Assembly (NCBI RefSeq): GCF_000236865.1
Contig: NZ_HE611017.1
Location: 178,060 to 217,944, forward strand
Direction: 5' to 3'
DNA: 39,885 bases
DNA from: Senegalimassilia anaerobia JC110
Lineage (GTDB): Bacteria > Actinomycetota > Coriobacteriia > Coriobacteriales > Eggerthellaceae
The number at the start of each line of letters is the position of its first letter. Positions within the stretch are counted from its first letter, which is position 1. The translations under genes and the position numbers were made by a program. Under the pieces are notes generated by a model. It saw only the letters and a program-made list of their open reading frames with translations, ran no database searches and was not told where the DNA came from. This document shows, one piece after another, positions 32,165-39,885 of this stretch.

Positions 32165-33154
32165 TTAGCAGCTGGCGAACAGTTCCGCCAATTTCTCGCG
32201 ATCGACGACGCCGTCGGGGTCGGCCGCTTGCGCAAGCGCCCACATAGTCTTCGCCAACAGCGCCTCGGTGGTAGCACTGCCGCCCATGAGCACGCCCGGG
32301 CGGTCGCAGAACGCGCGACCCACCTCGTACACGCTCAGGTCGGCGCCCTCGTACGGGCACTGCGTGGTCATAACCAGCGTTTTCCCGGCGTCCACCCACG
32401 CGAGCAGCGTTTCGGTGATGCCGTCGTACTCCGGGATGCCGCCCAGCCCGAAGGCCTCCACCACCAGCGCGTCGCACGCAGGGCGCAGCGCGTCGACGAC
32501 CAGCGCGTCCATGCCCGGCGTAAGCTTGAGCACCGCCACCCGCGGGTTGAGCGCATCGTAGAAGCGCGCGCTCGAAACTGCGCCGGCTTCTGCGTCAACG
32601 GCCCAGGTCACGCGTCCGTCATGCACGTACCCCAAGTCGGGAACGTTCAAGCTGTCAAACGCTTCGAAGCTGCGCGTGCGCACCTTGCGCGCCGCCGTGC
32701 CCGAGATCACCTTGCCGCCGAACGCGACCATGACGCCCGCGGCGGCATCGTCGCAGGCCACGAGCACGGCGTCGAGCAGGTTGCGCTTGCCGTCGGTTCC
32801 GGGGTCGCCTATGGGCAGCTGCGAGCCAGTCAGAACGATGGGCTTCGGCCTGCCCTGCACCAGGTACGACAGCCCTGCCGCCGTGTACGCCAGGGTATCG
32901 GTGCCGTGAAGGACCACAAACCCGTCGAAGTCGTCGTAGCTCCGACGCACCTCGCCCGCGATGGTCAGCCATCCCTCCGGGCGCATGTTCGTGCTGTCCA
33001 CGTTCATGACCTGCGCCACCTCGACATGGCAAACCTGCGCCACCTCAGGCACGAACGCCACCAGCTGCTCGCCGGTCAACGCCGGCGCAAGCCCGCTGCC
33101 CTCCTCGGCCGACGCGATGGTCCCGCCCGTCGCAATCACCAAAACCCGTTTCAT
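32165..33154 (-). CDS. L-asparaginase
   Basis: Hydrolyses L-asparagine to aspartate and ammonia. The 329-residue protein has the first catalytic threonine in ATGGTIAS and the second catalytic set in HGTDT (VVLHGTDTLAYTA), with GSQLPIGDPGTDGKRNL typical of the family. No signal peptide is seen, so a cytoplasmic type I-like enzyme is likely. GAGGGG lies five bases before the ATG. It starts 31 bases after the formate dehydrogenase stop and is probably on the same transcript, an odd pairing with no obvious metabolic link. Confidence 0.92.
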   Translation of the reverse strand: MKRVLVIATGGTIASAEEGSGLAPALTGEQLVAFVPEVAQVCHVEVAQVMNVDSTNMRPEGWLTIAGEVRRSYDDFDGFVVLHGTDTLAYTAAGLSYLVQGRPKPIVLTGSQLPIGDPGTDGKRNLLDAVLVACDDAAAGVMVAFGGKVISGTAARKVRTRSFEAFDSLNVPDLGYVHDGRVTWAVDAEAGAVSSARFYDALNPRVAVLKLTPGMDALVVDALRPACDALVVEAFGLGGIPEYDGITETLLAWVDAGKTLVMTTQCPYEGADLSVYEVGRAFCDRPGVLMGGSATTEALLAKTMWALAQAADPDGVVDREKLAELFASC

Positions 33155-33185
33155 ATGCGCCCCTCGCTCGATCTCGCTCTATCCC

Positions 33186-35897
33186 TTACGCCTTCTCCAC
33201 ACGCACGGCGCACACCTTGTACTCCGGCGTGGCCGAGATGTTGTCGAGCGCTGCGTTGGTCAGCCAGTTTGCGTTGCCATCCTGGAAGTGGAACGGCATC
33301 CACACCTCGCCGGGATTGGTCTTTCCCGACACGCGAGCCTGGCTCTCAATGACGCCGCGGCGGCTGCTCACGCGCACACGGTCGCCGTCGGCGATGCCCG
33401 CGGCGGCGGCGTCCGCGTCGTTGATCTCGATGAACGACGTGCCGTCGATCTGGTTGAGCCCCTCGGTGCGGCCCGTCATGGCCTGCGCGTTGTACTGCGC
33501 AAGCACGCGGCCCGTCATCATGATGAGCGGGAACTCCTCATCGGGCTGCTCGGCCGACGGACGGTACTGCGCCAGCGAGTATCCGCCCAAGCCGCGCGAG
33601 AACGCCCCCTCGTGCATGATGCGCGTGCCTGGATGGTCCGGGCCCGTGCACGGCCACTGCAGGCCCTGCCCCGCCACGGCGGCGGAGTCCAGGCGCGCAT
33701 GGCTGATGCCCGCGTACGACGGCGTCAGGCTTGCCACCTCGTCCATGAGCTGCGCACCCGTGAGCGTGGGCTGGTCATACCCCATGCGGCGCATGATGTC
33801 GGCGAACACCTCGGTGTCCAGGCGCGCGCCCGCCGGGCCGTCCACCGCCTTGCGCACGCGCTGCACGCGACGCTCGGTGTTGGTGAACGTGCCTTCCTTC
33901 TCCGCATAGCTGCGACCAGGCAGGATGACATCGGCGTACTTCGCCGTCTCCGTCATGAACAGCTCCTCGCACACGAAGAAGTCCAGCGACTCCAGCGCGC
34001 GGATGACATGGCCCGTGTCCGGGTCGGTGCGCACCGGGTCCTCGCCGAACAGGAACAGGCCGCGGATACGCCCGTCGATCATGGCGGGGAAGCACTCGGT
34101 GGCCTTCAGGCCCGCGGCCTGGTTCAGCTCGACACCCCATGCGGCCTCGAACTTCGCGCGCATCTCGGGGTTGGCCACCTTCTGATAGCCCGTGAAGTCC
34201 GCCGGGCCCGCGCCCATGTCGCATGCGCCCTGCACGTTGTTCTGGCCGCGCAGCGGGTTGATGCCGCAGCCGGGACGTCCCAGCTTGCCCGCGGCCAGCG
34301 CCAGGTTCGACAGCGCCATAACGCCCTCGGTGCCCGTGGAGTGCTCCACCACGCCCAGGCAATAGACGATGGGGGCGCGATCGGCCGTCGCGTACATCTC
34401 GGCGGCCGCCTCCAGGTCGCGCGCGTCGATGCCGCAGATCTCGGCCACGCGCTCGGGGGTGTAGTCGGCCACCATGGCGGCAAGTTCGTCGAAGCCCTCG
34501 GTGCGGCTTTCCACGAACTCGCGGTCCACCAGGCCCTTCTGTATCAGCACGTTCACCATGCCGTTCGCGAACGCCACGTTCGTGCCGGGGCGCAGCTTCA
34601 GGTGGATATCGGCCTTCTTCGCCAGCCCGATCTCGCGCGGGTCCACCACGATCAGCTTCGCGCCGCGCTCGACCGCCTGCCGCAGGCGCATGCCCATGAC
34701 CGGGTGCGCCTCTTCCGGATTGCTGCCCACCAGCAGGATGACCTGCGAATCCTCGCACACATCCTTGATGGAGTTCGTCATTGCGCCCGAACCAAGTGTA
34801 GTTGCCAGACCGGCAACGGTGGGGGCGTGTCAAACACGTGCGCAGTTATCGACATTGGGGCTGTCGAATGCGCACCTCGCCATCTTCTGGAAGAGATAGA
34901 TATCCTCGTTGGTGGAACGCGAGCACGCGAACGCCGCGATGCTCTCGCCGCCGTGCTCCTCCTTGAGCTCGGCGAACTTGCGCGCCACCAGGTCGAGCGC
35001 CGTATCCCAATCTGCCGGCTCGAACTCGCCGGTCTCGGGGTTTTTCACCAGCGGGGTGGTGATGCGGTCGGGGGAGTTCACGAAGTCGAAGCTGCCGGAA
35101 CGGCCCTTCACGCACAGCAGGCCGTCGTTGGACGGGCCGTCGGCGGCCTGCACGTCCACGATCTGGTCGCCCTTCACCACCAGGTCGAGCTGGCAGCCCA
35201 CGCCGCAATGCGGGCAGGTGGTGCGCACGGTATGGGTGTCCCACTCGCGGTACAGCCCGCGGCGCTTCTCCACCAGGGCGCCCGTCGGGCACGCCTGCGC
35301 GCAGTTGCCGCAGCTCTCGCAGATGGTGGCGTCCCAGTTCGGCCCGAACGGCGCGCGGATGGTGGTGCGCACGCCGCGCTTGCCCGTTTGCAGCACGTGG
35401 TTGCCGGCCGCGTTGTTGCACGCGCCCACGCAGCGCTGGCAGGCGATGCACAGGTTGGGGTCGAAGCGCAGGAACGGGTTGGAATCCAGCACCGGCTTGC
35501 GCATTTGCGCAACGGGGAAGGTGGGGTGCGAAACGCCCACCTCGCGCGCCACGGCCTGCAGCTCGCAGGCGCCGTTCTTCACGCAGCTGAAGCAGTAGTC
35601 GGTCGAATCCAAGCCGTGGTTGGAGATCAGCAGGTCAACGGCCATGCGGCGGTACTTCAGCACGCGCTCGGTGGCCGTTTGCACCTGCATACCGTCGACC
35701 ACGCGCGTGGTGCACGCGGGCACGGGGGCGTCCTGCCCCTCGACGTCGACCACGCACACGCGGCACGATCCGATGGCGCTGCGCTCGGCCAGGTAGCACA
35801 GCGTGGGGATGTGGATGCCGGCCTCGCGGGCGGCTTCCAAAACGGTCTGGCCCTCGCGCGCCTCGAGCGCGCGGCCGTCGATGGTGATGTTAAGCAT
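33186..35897 (-). CDS. fdhF: Selenocysteine-containing formate dehydrogenase, catalytic subunit
   Basis: Oxidises formate to CO2 (or the reverse) at a Mo/W-bis-MGD centre. The 903-residue chain runs through one in-frame TGA (34830-34832), read as selenocysteine 356 in CARV-U-HAPTVAGL. In order: a plant-type 2Fe-2S domain (C34, C45, C48, C62), a NuoG-like His/Cys cluster (H94, C102, C105, C111), two 4Fe-4S clusters (C150/153/156/160; C193/196/199/203), the cofactor-proximal 4Fe-4S (C228, C231, C235, C262, then K264), the molybdopterin domains and the C-terminal dinucleotide-binding domain. No signal peptide, so cytoplasmic. The ATG overlaps the upstream oxidoreductase stop by 8 bases. Ordinary translation would split it into 355- and 531-residue pieces. 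Confidence 0.96.
34801..34832 (-). promoter_or_regulatory. UGA selenocysteine codon and bacterial SECIS hairpin
   Basis: Downstream of the TGA on the minus strand is the stem GTTGCC/GGCAAC (34801-34817) with apical loop GGTCT. The stem begins 12 bases after the TGA, the same spacing and loop as I recall for E. coli fdhF. SelB would bind this hairpin to insert selenocysteine. Confidence 0.93.
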
Positions 35898-37770
35898 ACT
35901 GAATACGCCCCCCTTCGCAGGCGCCGGCGCCGAAGTGGTCGCAGCGCAGGCAGCGGCCGCATTCCTGCATGGCCTCCTCCGTGCTCATGGGAACCTCGAC
36001 GGCATCGAAATCGTTCTTGCGCTCGCGCGCGGGGCGCTCGAGCACCTCCACGCGGCCGTACGCCGCGCGATCGTTGGGCTGGGCCGGCGGAACCGTCACG
36101 CCGCAGTCGAGCGTATGGTTGAATCCCAGCATATGGTCGATGTTGCGCGCGGCAACCTTGCCGGCGGCGATGGCTTTGATGGCCGATGCCGGGCCGGTTT
36201 GGCAGTCGCCGCCCACGAACACGTTCGCGCCCGCGAAGGCATCGGCGCCGCGAGCGGCAAGCGCCTCGGCGTCCATCTGCGCATGCAGCTGCTCGTCCGC
36301 CTTGAACTCGCCCCATTCGGCCGCCATGCCGAACTCCTCGAACGGCGCGGACACGATGTTCTGGCCCACGGCGATCAGGATGATGTCGGCGGGGATGCGC
36401 ATCTGCGGCTTGTCGGCGGCCACGGGCGCGGGACGGCCGCGCTTGACCGGGCCGATCATCTGCGGGTTCGTCAGCAGCGCGCAGCAGCGGCCCTGCTCGT
36501 CCTTCTCGATGGCGGCAGGCGCCTGCAGCGTGATCATCTCCACGCCCTCGGCGATGGCCGACTCGATCTCGGCCGGCAGCGCCGTCATGTCCGAGATGCG
36601 GCGGCGATACACCACCGACACCTCCTCGGCGCCGGCGCGCACCGCCGTGCGGCAGCAGTCCATAGCAACGTTGCCGCCGCCGATGACGGCCACCTTCTTG
36701 CCCGTGAAGTCGGGGTAATCGCCATCGCCGATGCGTCCGAGCAGGTCAACGGCCGAAAACACGCCTTCGGCATCCGTGCCGTCGATGCGCAAGCCCTTAC
36801 CGGTTTGCGCGCCGATAGCCACGTACACGGCGTCGTAATCCGCGGAAAGCTGCGCCATGCGCTCGGCGTCCACGGGGCTTTCGGTATGCACGGTGATGCC
36901 GCCCACGGCCAGGATGCCGCGAATATCCTCGTCCAGGCGCTCGCGCGGGAAGCGGTACGCGGGGATGCCGTAGCGGATCATGCCGCCCAGCTGCTTGCGC
37001 CCCTCGAACACGTCCACGTCGTGGCCCATCAAGGCGGCGAAGTACGCGCAGGTCAAACCGGACGGGCCGCCGCCAACGACCGCCACGCGGCGGCCGGTTG
37101 CGGGCAGACGCTTCGGCACGGGCACCTGGTCGGCGCGCGCGTGCTCGCAGGCGAACTCCTTGATGCCGCGGATGTTGAGCGGCGCGTCGATGAGCGTGCG
37201 GCGGCAGCGTTGCTCGCAGGGATGCTCGCACACCAAGCCGCACGCGGTGGGGAACGGATTGTCCTTGCGGATCATCTGCACGGCGCCGGCGTAATCCCCC
37301 TGCGCCACCAGCGCGATGTAGGCGGGCACGTTCACATGCGCCGGGCAGAACGTCTCGCACGGCACCGACTGGCCCACGCTGCGCTGGCATTCATGCTTGC
37401 TCACGTGGCTTTCAACCTCGGCGGCGAAGGCATCCAGGCCTTCCAACAGGGCGTTCGCCGACTCGTAGCCGATGGCGCAATCCGATGTGTCGCGCACCAT
37501 CTCGGCCAACGCGCGCATGCGCTCGACCTCGGCCGCGTCGGCCTGGCAATCCACCAGATGGCGCAGCATGCCTGCCAGCTGGGGCAGGCCGTCACGGCAC
37601 GGCACGCATTTGCCGCACGTTTGCAGCGCGCCCTCCTCGAGCAGCGTCAACTGCTGCGCCAGAGGGCACATGCCCGGCGGCATGGCGTCGACGCGACGCT
37701 TCTGCCGGTCCAGGAACCCGCCGATGCGGGCATCGTCCGCCGAAGCGGGCGCAATGGACAATCTCGTCAT
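35890..37770 (-). CDS. Iron-sulfur FAD/NAD(P) oxidoreductase, NuoF-Fe-S plus GltD-like, partner of FdhF
   Basis: A 626-residue flavoprotein that should pass electrons between FdhF and NAD(P) or ferredoxin. Residues 45-100 match the C-terminal 4Fe-4S domain of NuoF/HydB (C52, C55, C58 in TCGKCVPCRDG, C98), but no FMN/NADH-binding NuoF domain precedes it. Residues about 125-210 are the GltD-type Fe-S domain (C138, C142, C177, C181, C185, C189). Then come FAD motif VVGGGPSGLT and NAD(P) motif VIGGGNVAMDCC. A Cys-rich tail (CGRCLRCDHFGAGAC) ends it. Start at 37770 has GGGGGAG upstream. First gene of the operon. Confidence 0.88.
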   Translation of the reverse strand: MTRLSIAPASADDARIGGFLDRQKRRVDAMPPGMCPLAQQLTLLEEGALQTCGKCVPCRDGLPQLAGMLRHLVDCQADAAEVERMRALAEMVRDTSDCAIGYESANALLEGLDAFAAEVESHVSKHECQRSVGQSVPCETFCPAHVNVPAYIALVAQGDYAGAVQMIRKDNPFPTACGLVCEHPCEQRCRRTLIDAPLNIRGIKEFACEHARADQVPVPKRLPATGRRVAVVGGGPSGLTCAYFAALMGHDVDVFEGRKQLGGMIRYGIPAYRFPRERLDEDIRGILAVGGITVHTESPVDAERMAQLSADYDAVYVAIGAQTGKGLRIDGTDAEGVFSAVDLLGRIGDGDYPDFTGKKVAVIGGGNVAMDCCRTAVRAGAEEVSVVYRRRISDMTALPAEIESAIAEGVEMITLQAPAAIEKDEQGRCCALLTNPQMIGPVKRGRPAPVAADKPQMRIPADIILIAVGQNIVSAPFEEFGMAAEWGEFKADEQLHAQMDAEALAARGADAFAGANVFVGGDCQTGPASAIKAIAAGKVAARNIDHMLGFNHTLDCGVTVPPAQPNDRAAYGRVEVLERPARERKNDFDAVEVPMSTEEAMQECGRCLRCDHFGAGACEGGRIQYA

Positions 37771-37861
37771 TTCTCCCCCGTTTCGCCTGCTTATGCAGGC
37801 TCGCAACGCTTGCATGGGGACGGCAATGGCACAAGCCGCCCCATCGTACTCCTAGTGTTTT

Positions 37862-37878
37862 GATACTTGCGCAGTATC
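37862..37878. promoter_or_regulatory. Inverted repeat upstream of the formate dehydrogenase operon
   Basis: gatact-tgcgc-agtatc, 6-base arms, about 95 bases before the oxidoreductase start. It overlaps promoter-like hexamers on the minus strand (TATCAA; GATACT), so it may be an operator. Confidence 0.4.
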
Positions 37879-37947
37879 CTATGACATAAGGCGAAGGCTC
37901 AGGTTTCGGTCTTGTTAACCCTCCGAACAAACACAAGCCGCAAAGCG

Positions 37948-38003
37948 AAAAAGGCCGTCGCCCGAAGCGCAAGCCGTCAAGGCGAACGTTCCGGGCAACG
38001 GCC
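37948..38003 (-). terminator. Terminator of the thrH transcript
   Basis: A 12-position stem with one mismatch (37953-37964 with 37992-38003), followed on the minus strand by five T (37948-37952). It lies about 220 bases past the thrH stop and insulates the formate dehydrogenase operon. Confidence 0.6.
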
Positions 38004-38017
38004 CTCATAAACCGGAC

Positions 38018-38046
38018 ACTTCGGGGACGTAGCACTATCTGTCAGG
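38018..38046 (-). repeat. Interspersed intergenic repeat, copy C
   Basis: Minus strand CTGACAGATAGTGCTACGTC then CCCGAAGTG; 25 of 29 bases match the copy at 38971-38999 and all four differences are transitions. A shorter piece (GATAACGCTACG) recurs at 38081-38092. No gene is seen in 38004-38223. Confidence 0.75.
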
Positions 38047-38223
38047 AGCCAGCCTCGAAAAGCCCAAACGCCTCGAACGCGTAGCGTTATCTACCCGAGC
38101 AATCCGGACGCTTCAGATATGCAGCATCAATCGCCCAAAATGCACGCATCTCAAACGCGCAGCCCTACGCGCCCGGGGCCTCCGCCCCACGCGGGCCCGC
38201 GCCCCTTCCGCGCAAAGCCCGCC

Positions 38224-38829
38224 TTACAGCGCGGCCTTGATGGCGCGAGACAGGTCCTCGAAGGTCTCGTACGCGGGGATCTCCGGATGCTCGGCCTTGA
38301 TGGTGACGGTGCTGCGGAACAGGAAACCCGCCTTCGACGCTTTGATCATGCCCAGGTCGTTGTAGCTGTCGCCCGAGGCGATGGTCTCGAAACCGCAGGA
38401 ATGCAGCGCGCGGACCGTGGTCAGCTTCGTCTGATCGCAGCGCATGCGGTAGCCCGTGATGGTACCGTCGTCGGCAACTTCCAGCGTGTTGCAGAAGATG
38501 GTCGGCCAGCCGAGCTTCTCCATGATGGGCTGGGCGAACTGCTCGAACGTGTCGCTGATGATGATCACCTGGGTCTGCGCGCGCAGGTCGTCCAGGAACT
38601 CCTTGGCGCCGGGAACGGGTTGGATGTCGGCGATGACTTCCTGGATCTGCGGCAGGCCCATGCCGTGGCGGCGCAGCACGTCTAGGCGGAACTTCATGAG
38701 TTTGTCGTAGTCGGGCTCATCGCGCGTGGTGCGCATAAGGTCGGGGATGCCGGCCTTCTCCGCGAACGCGACCCAGATCTCCGGTGCCAGCACGCCTTCC
38801 AGGTCCAGACATACGATATTCATTCCCAT
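38224..38829 (-). CDS. thrH: Phosphoserine phosphatase/homoserine phosphotransferase
   Basis: A 201-residue HAD-superfamily enzyme of the ThrH type, which dephosphorylates phosphoserine and can transfer the phosphate to homoserine, linking serine and threonine synthesis. The first HAD motif has the ThrH form D-L-E (VCLDLEGVLAPEIW, nucleophile D9, E11), motif II is IIISDTF, and motif IV is ASGDSYNDLGMI. Length fits the family. The start at 38829 has AAAGGA six bases upstream; a start two codons later is also possible. Single gene, terminated near 37948. Confidence 0.9.
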   Translation of the reverse strand: MGMNIVCLDLEGVLAPEIWVAFAEKAGIPDLMRTTRDEPDYDKLMKFRLDVLRRHGMGLPQIQEVIADIQPVPGAKEFLDDLRAQTQVIIISDTFEQFAQPIMEKLGWPTIFCNTLEVADDGTITGYRMRCDQTKLTTVRALHSCGFETIASGDSYNDLGMIKASKAGFLFRSTVTIKAEHPEIPAYETFEDLSRAIKAAL

Positions 38830-38970
38830 GAGGGTTCCTTTCACGTTGCCGTTGCTTTCGCAAGCCTTCTATGCGCATAAGCATAGGCCAACCCGCCGGC
38901 GCGCCCGACCACGTTCCGGCCAGTGCCGCGAGCGAAAGGGGAAACGGCACCCGATAAGGCAATCGCGTCT

Positions 38971-38999
38971 CTGACAGATAACGCTACGTCCCCAAAGCG
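38971..38999 (+). repeat. Interspersed intergenic repeat, copy D
   Basis: CTGACAGATAACGCTACGTC then CCCAAAGCG. Lies in the intergenic region between the divergent thrH and response-regulator genes, about 80 bases before the regulator start. Confidence 0.75.
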
Positions 39000-39077
39000 T
39001 CAGGCTTATGACGAAACGCCGGCAACCCGCGGCGTTGCGCTATCATCGGCTCATCCGTTCGATATGGAAGGGGACCG

Positions 39078-39752
39078 ATGGCGCGGTTGTTCATTGTCGA
39101 GGACGATGCCTCTTTGCGGGAGAATCTTGTGCGCATGCTCAAGCTCAAGGGGCACGAATGCCTTTGCTGCGAGTCGTTCGCGAACGCCGCGGGCGAGGCT
39201 TTGGCCGCATGCCCCGATTGTATCCTGCTCGATCTTTCGCTCCCCGGCGCGTACGGCCACGAGGTCTGCCGATCCATCCGCCAGGAAAGCAACGTCCCCA
39301 TCATCGTCCTGACCTCCTCCGATAGCGAGTTCGACGAGGTCATGAGCATGAACGTCGGCGCGGACGACTACGTGGTCAAGCCCTATCGCCCCGCCGCGCT
39401 GCTTGCCCGCATCGACCGCGCGCTTGCGCGCAGCGGCTCTGCCGATTCGGCGCGCAGGCAGCTGGAACGCGACGGCGTTTTGCTCGACCCCGTGCGAGCC
39501 GAGGTGTCGTATCGCGGCAAAACCGTCGAGCTGTCGCGCAACGAGCTGCTGATCTTGCGCATCCTCATGGAGAATGCGGGCTCCATCATCTCGCGCAGCG
39601 AGCTGATGGACGAGCTGTGGCAAACCGACGCGTTCGTCGACGACAACACGCTCACGGTGAACGTGAACCGCCTGCGCCGCAGCTTGCAGTCCGCAGGCAT
39701 CCCCGACGATTTCATCACCACCCGCCGCGGCCTGGGCTACGTGGTCCGATGA
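39078..39752 (+). CDS. OmpR/PhoB-family response regulator
   Basis: A 224-residue regulator. The receiver domain (1-115) has acidic residues D9-D10, phospho-acceptor D52 (ILLDLSLPG), T79 (VLTSSD) and K101 (VVKPY). The winged-helix DNA-binding domain (about 130-224) ends with the typical DDNTLTVNVNRLRRSL and TRRGLGYVV. GGAAGGGG lies just before the start. Its TGA overlaps the next ATG (ATGA), so it is co-translated with the following gene, presumably its kinase. The signal and targets are unknown. Confidence 0.95.
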   Translation: MARLFIVEDDASLRENLVRMLKLKGHECLCCESFANAAGEALAACPDCILLDLSLPGAYGHEVCRSIRQESNVPIIVLTSSDSEFDEVMSMNVGADDYVVKPYRPAALLARIDRALARSGSADSARRQLERDGVLLDPVRAEVSYRGKTVELSRNELLILRILMENAGSIISRSELMDELWQTDAFVDDNTLTVNVNRLRRSLQSAGIPDDFITTRRGLGYVVR

Positions 39753-39885
39753 ACGGCTCGGTTCGAGAAAACGTCGCGGCCACGCAGGCGCACAGCTCAC
39801 CCTCCTGCCCGGAGCCGGGCTCGGCGGCGGCCGCGCCCAACTCGCCCGTCGTCCCGCTGCGCGACCCCGTGCCCGCTTCGCCCGG
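39749..39885 (+). CDS. Probable sensor histidine kinase, N-terminal fragment
   Basis: Only the first 45 residues fall in the window. The start ATG overlaps the response-regulator stop by 4 bases. The visible part is Ala/Pro/Ser-rich and not diagnostic, with no membrane segment yet. It is called a kinase from its position after an OmpR-type regulator. Confidence 0.55.
   Translation, partial: MNGSVRENVAATQAHSSPSCPEPGSAAAAPNSPVVPLRDPVPASP

Noticed and set aside
34783-34830. Frameshift or pseudogene between two formate dehydrogenase halves
   Set aside because: Both halves are in the same frame, the only interruption is a TGA at the active-site position, and a SECIS hairpin follows.
32961-36122. 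A 1053-codon open frame on the plus strand
   Set aside because: It is antisense to fdhF, whose motifs are unmistakable, and is rich in His/Arg/Ala/Gly; a GC-skew artefact.
35803-37863. A 686-codon open frame on the plus strand
   Set aside because: Antisense to the GltD-like oxidoreductase, with no recognisable domain.
1-39885. CRISPR array, tRNA or rRNA genes, prophage genes
   Set aside because: No regularly spaced 25-40-base repeats with unique spacers, no cloverleaf and no phage genes were seen; the 46-bp array lacks spacers.

Overview
The window is GC-rich, densely coding DNA. The gene families point to an anaerobic actinobacterium of the class Coriobacteriia (Eggerthellales-like). The evidence is a tRNA-dependent amidotransferase operon gatCAB, a DUF2520-panB-panC-panD pantothenate operon, a DUF3516 helicase, ThrH, and a selenocysteine-containing formate dehydrogenase. 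This assignment is inferred from gene content; no rRNA gene is present to prove it. I saw no tRNA, CRISPR array, prophage or intact insertion sequence.

Layout. 1-759: 3' end of a hybrid histidine kinase. 998-4492 (-): gatC-gatA-gatB, with an 87-bp palindrome-containing insert at the gatA/gatB junction flanked by 32-bp direct repeats. 4796-5358 (-): a small toxin-antitoxin pair. 5578-6972 (-): a divergent MoeA. 7205-10612 (+): the pantothenate operon with its own promoter. 10828-16000 (-): apt, a SEL1-like repeat protein, a WYL regulator with a (TGAG)n microsatellite at its promoter, an unrecognised protein, a decayed 46-bp tandem array, and a 3-hydroxyacyl-CoA dehydrogenase. 16077-18695 (-): the DUF3516 helicase. 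18846-20117: a DUF4160/DUF2442 pair with a near-consensus promoter, a truncated DUF364-type gene and a relic IS3-type end.

20252-28007: a five-gene uptake operon (EcfT, fused EcfAA', an MptD/Trep_Strep-type S component, two ABC exporter-fold half-transporters), divergent from an AraC regulator. This looks like a metallophore, haem or other large-cofactor importer; the substrate is unknown. 28051-29430 (-): an MFS transporter behind a leader that contains an apparent transcription attenuator. 30161-31669 (+): an APC amino-acid permease. 32165-37770 (-): an iron-sulfur flavoprotein, selenoprotein formate dehydrogenase and L-asparaginase in close succession. 38224-38829 (-): thrH. 39078-end (+): an OmpR-type response regulator and the start of its probable kinase.

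The most notable points are these. The formate dehydrogenase is read through an in-frame UGA with a SECIS hairpin very like that of E. coli fdhF, so naive gene calling cuts it in two. An insertion in gatAB keeps stop-start coupling at both edges through a 39-codon bridging frame. A candidate RNA attenuator precedes the MFS gene. A tetranucleotide repeat sits on the WYL promoter. A family of intergenic repeats occurs at several distant places. The ECF-plus-ABC cluster is the best candidate for an incompletely described system.
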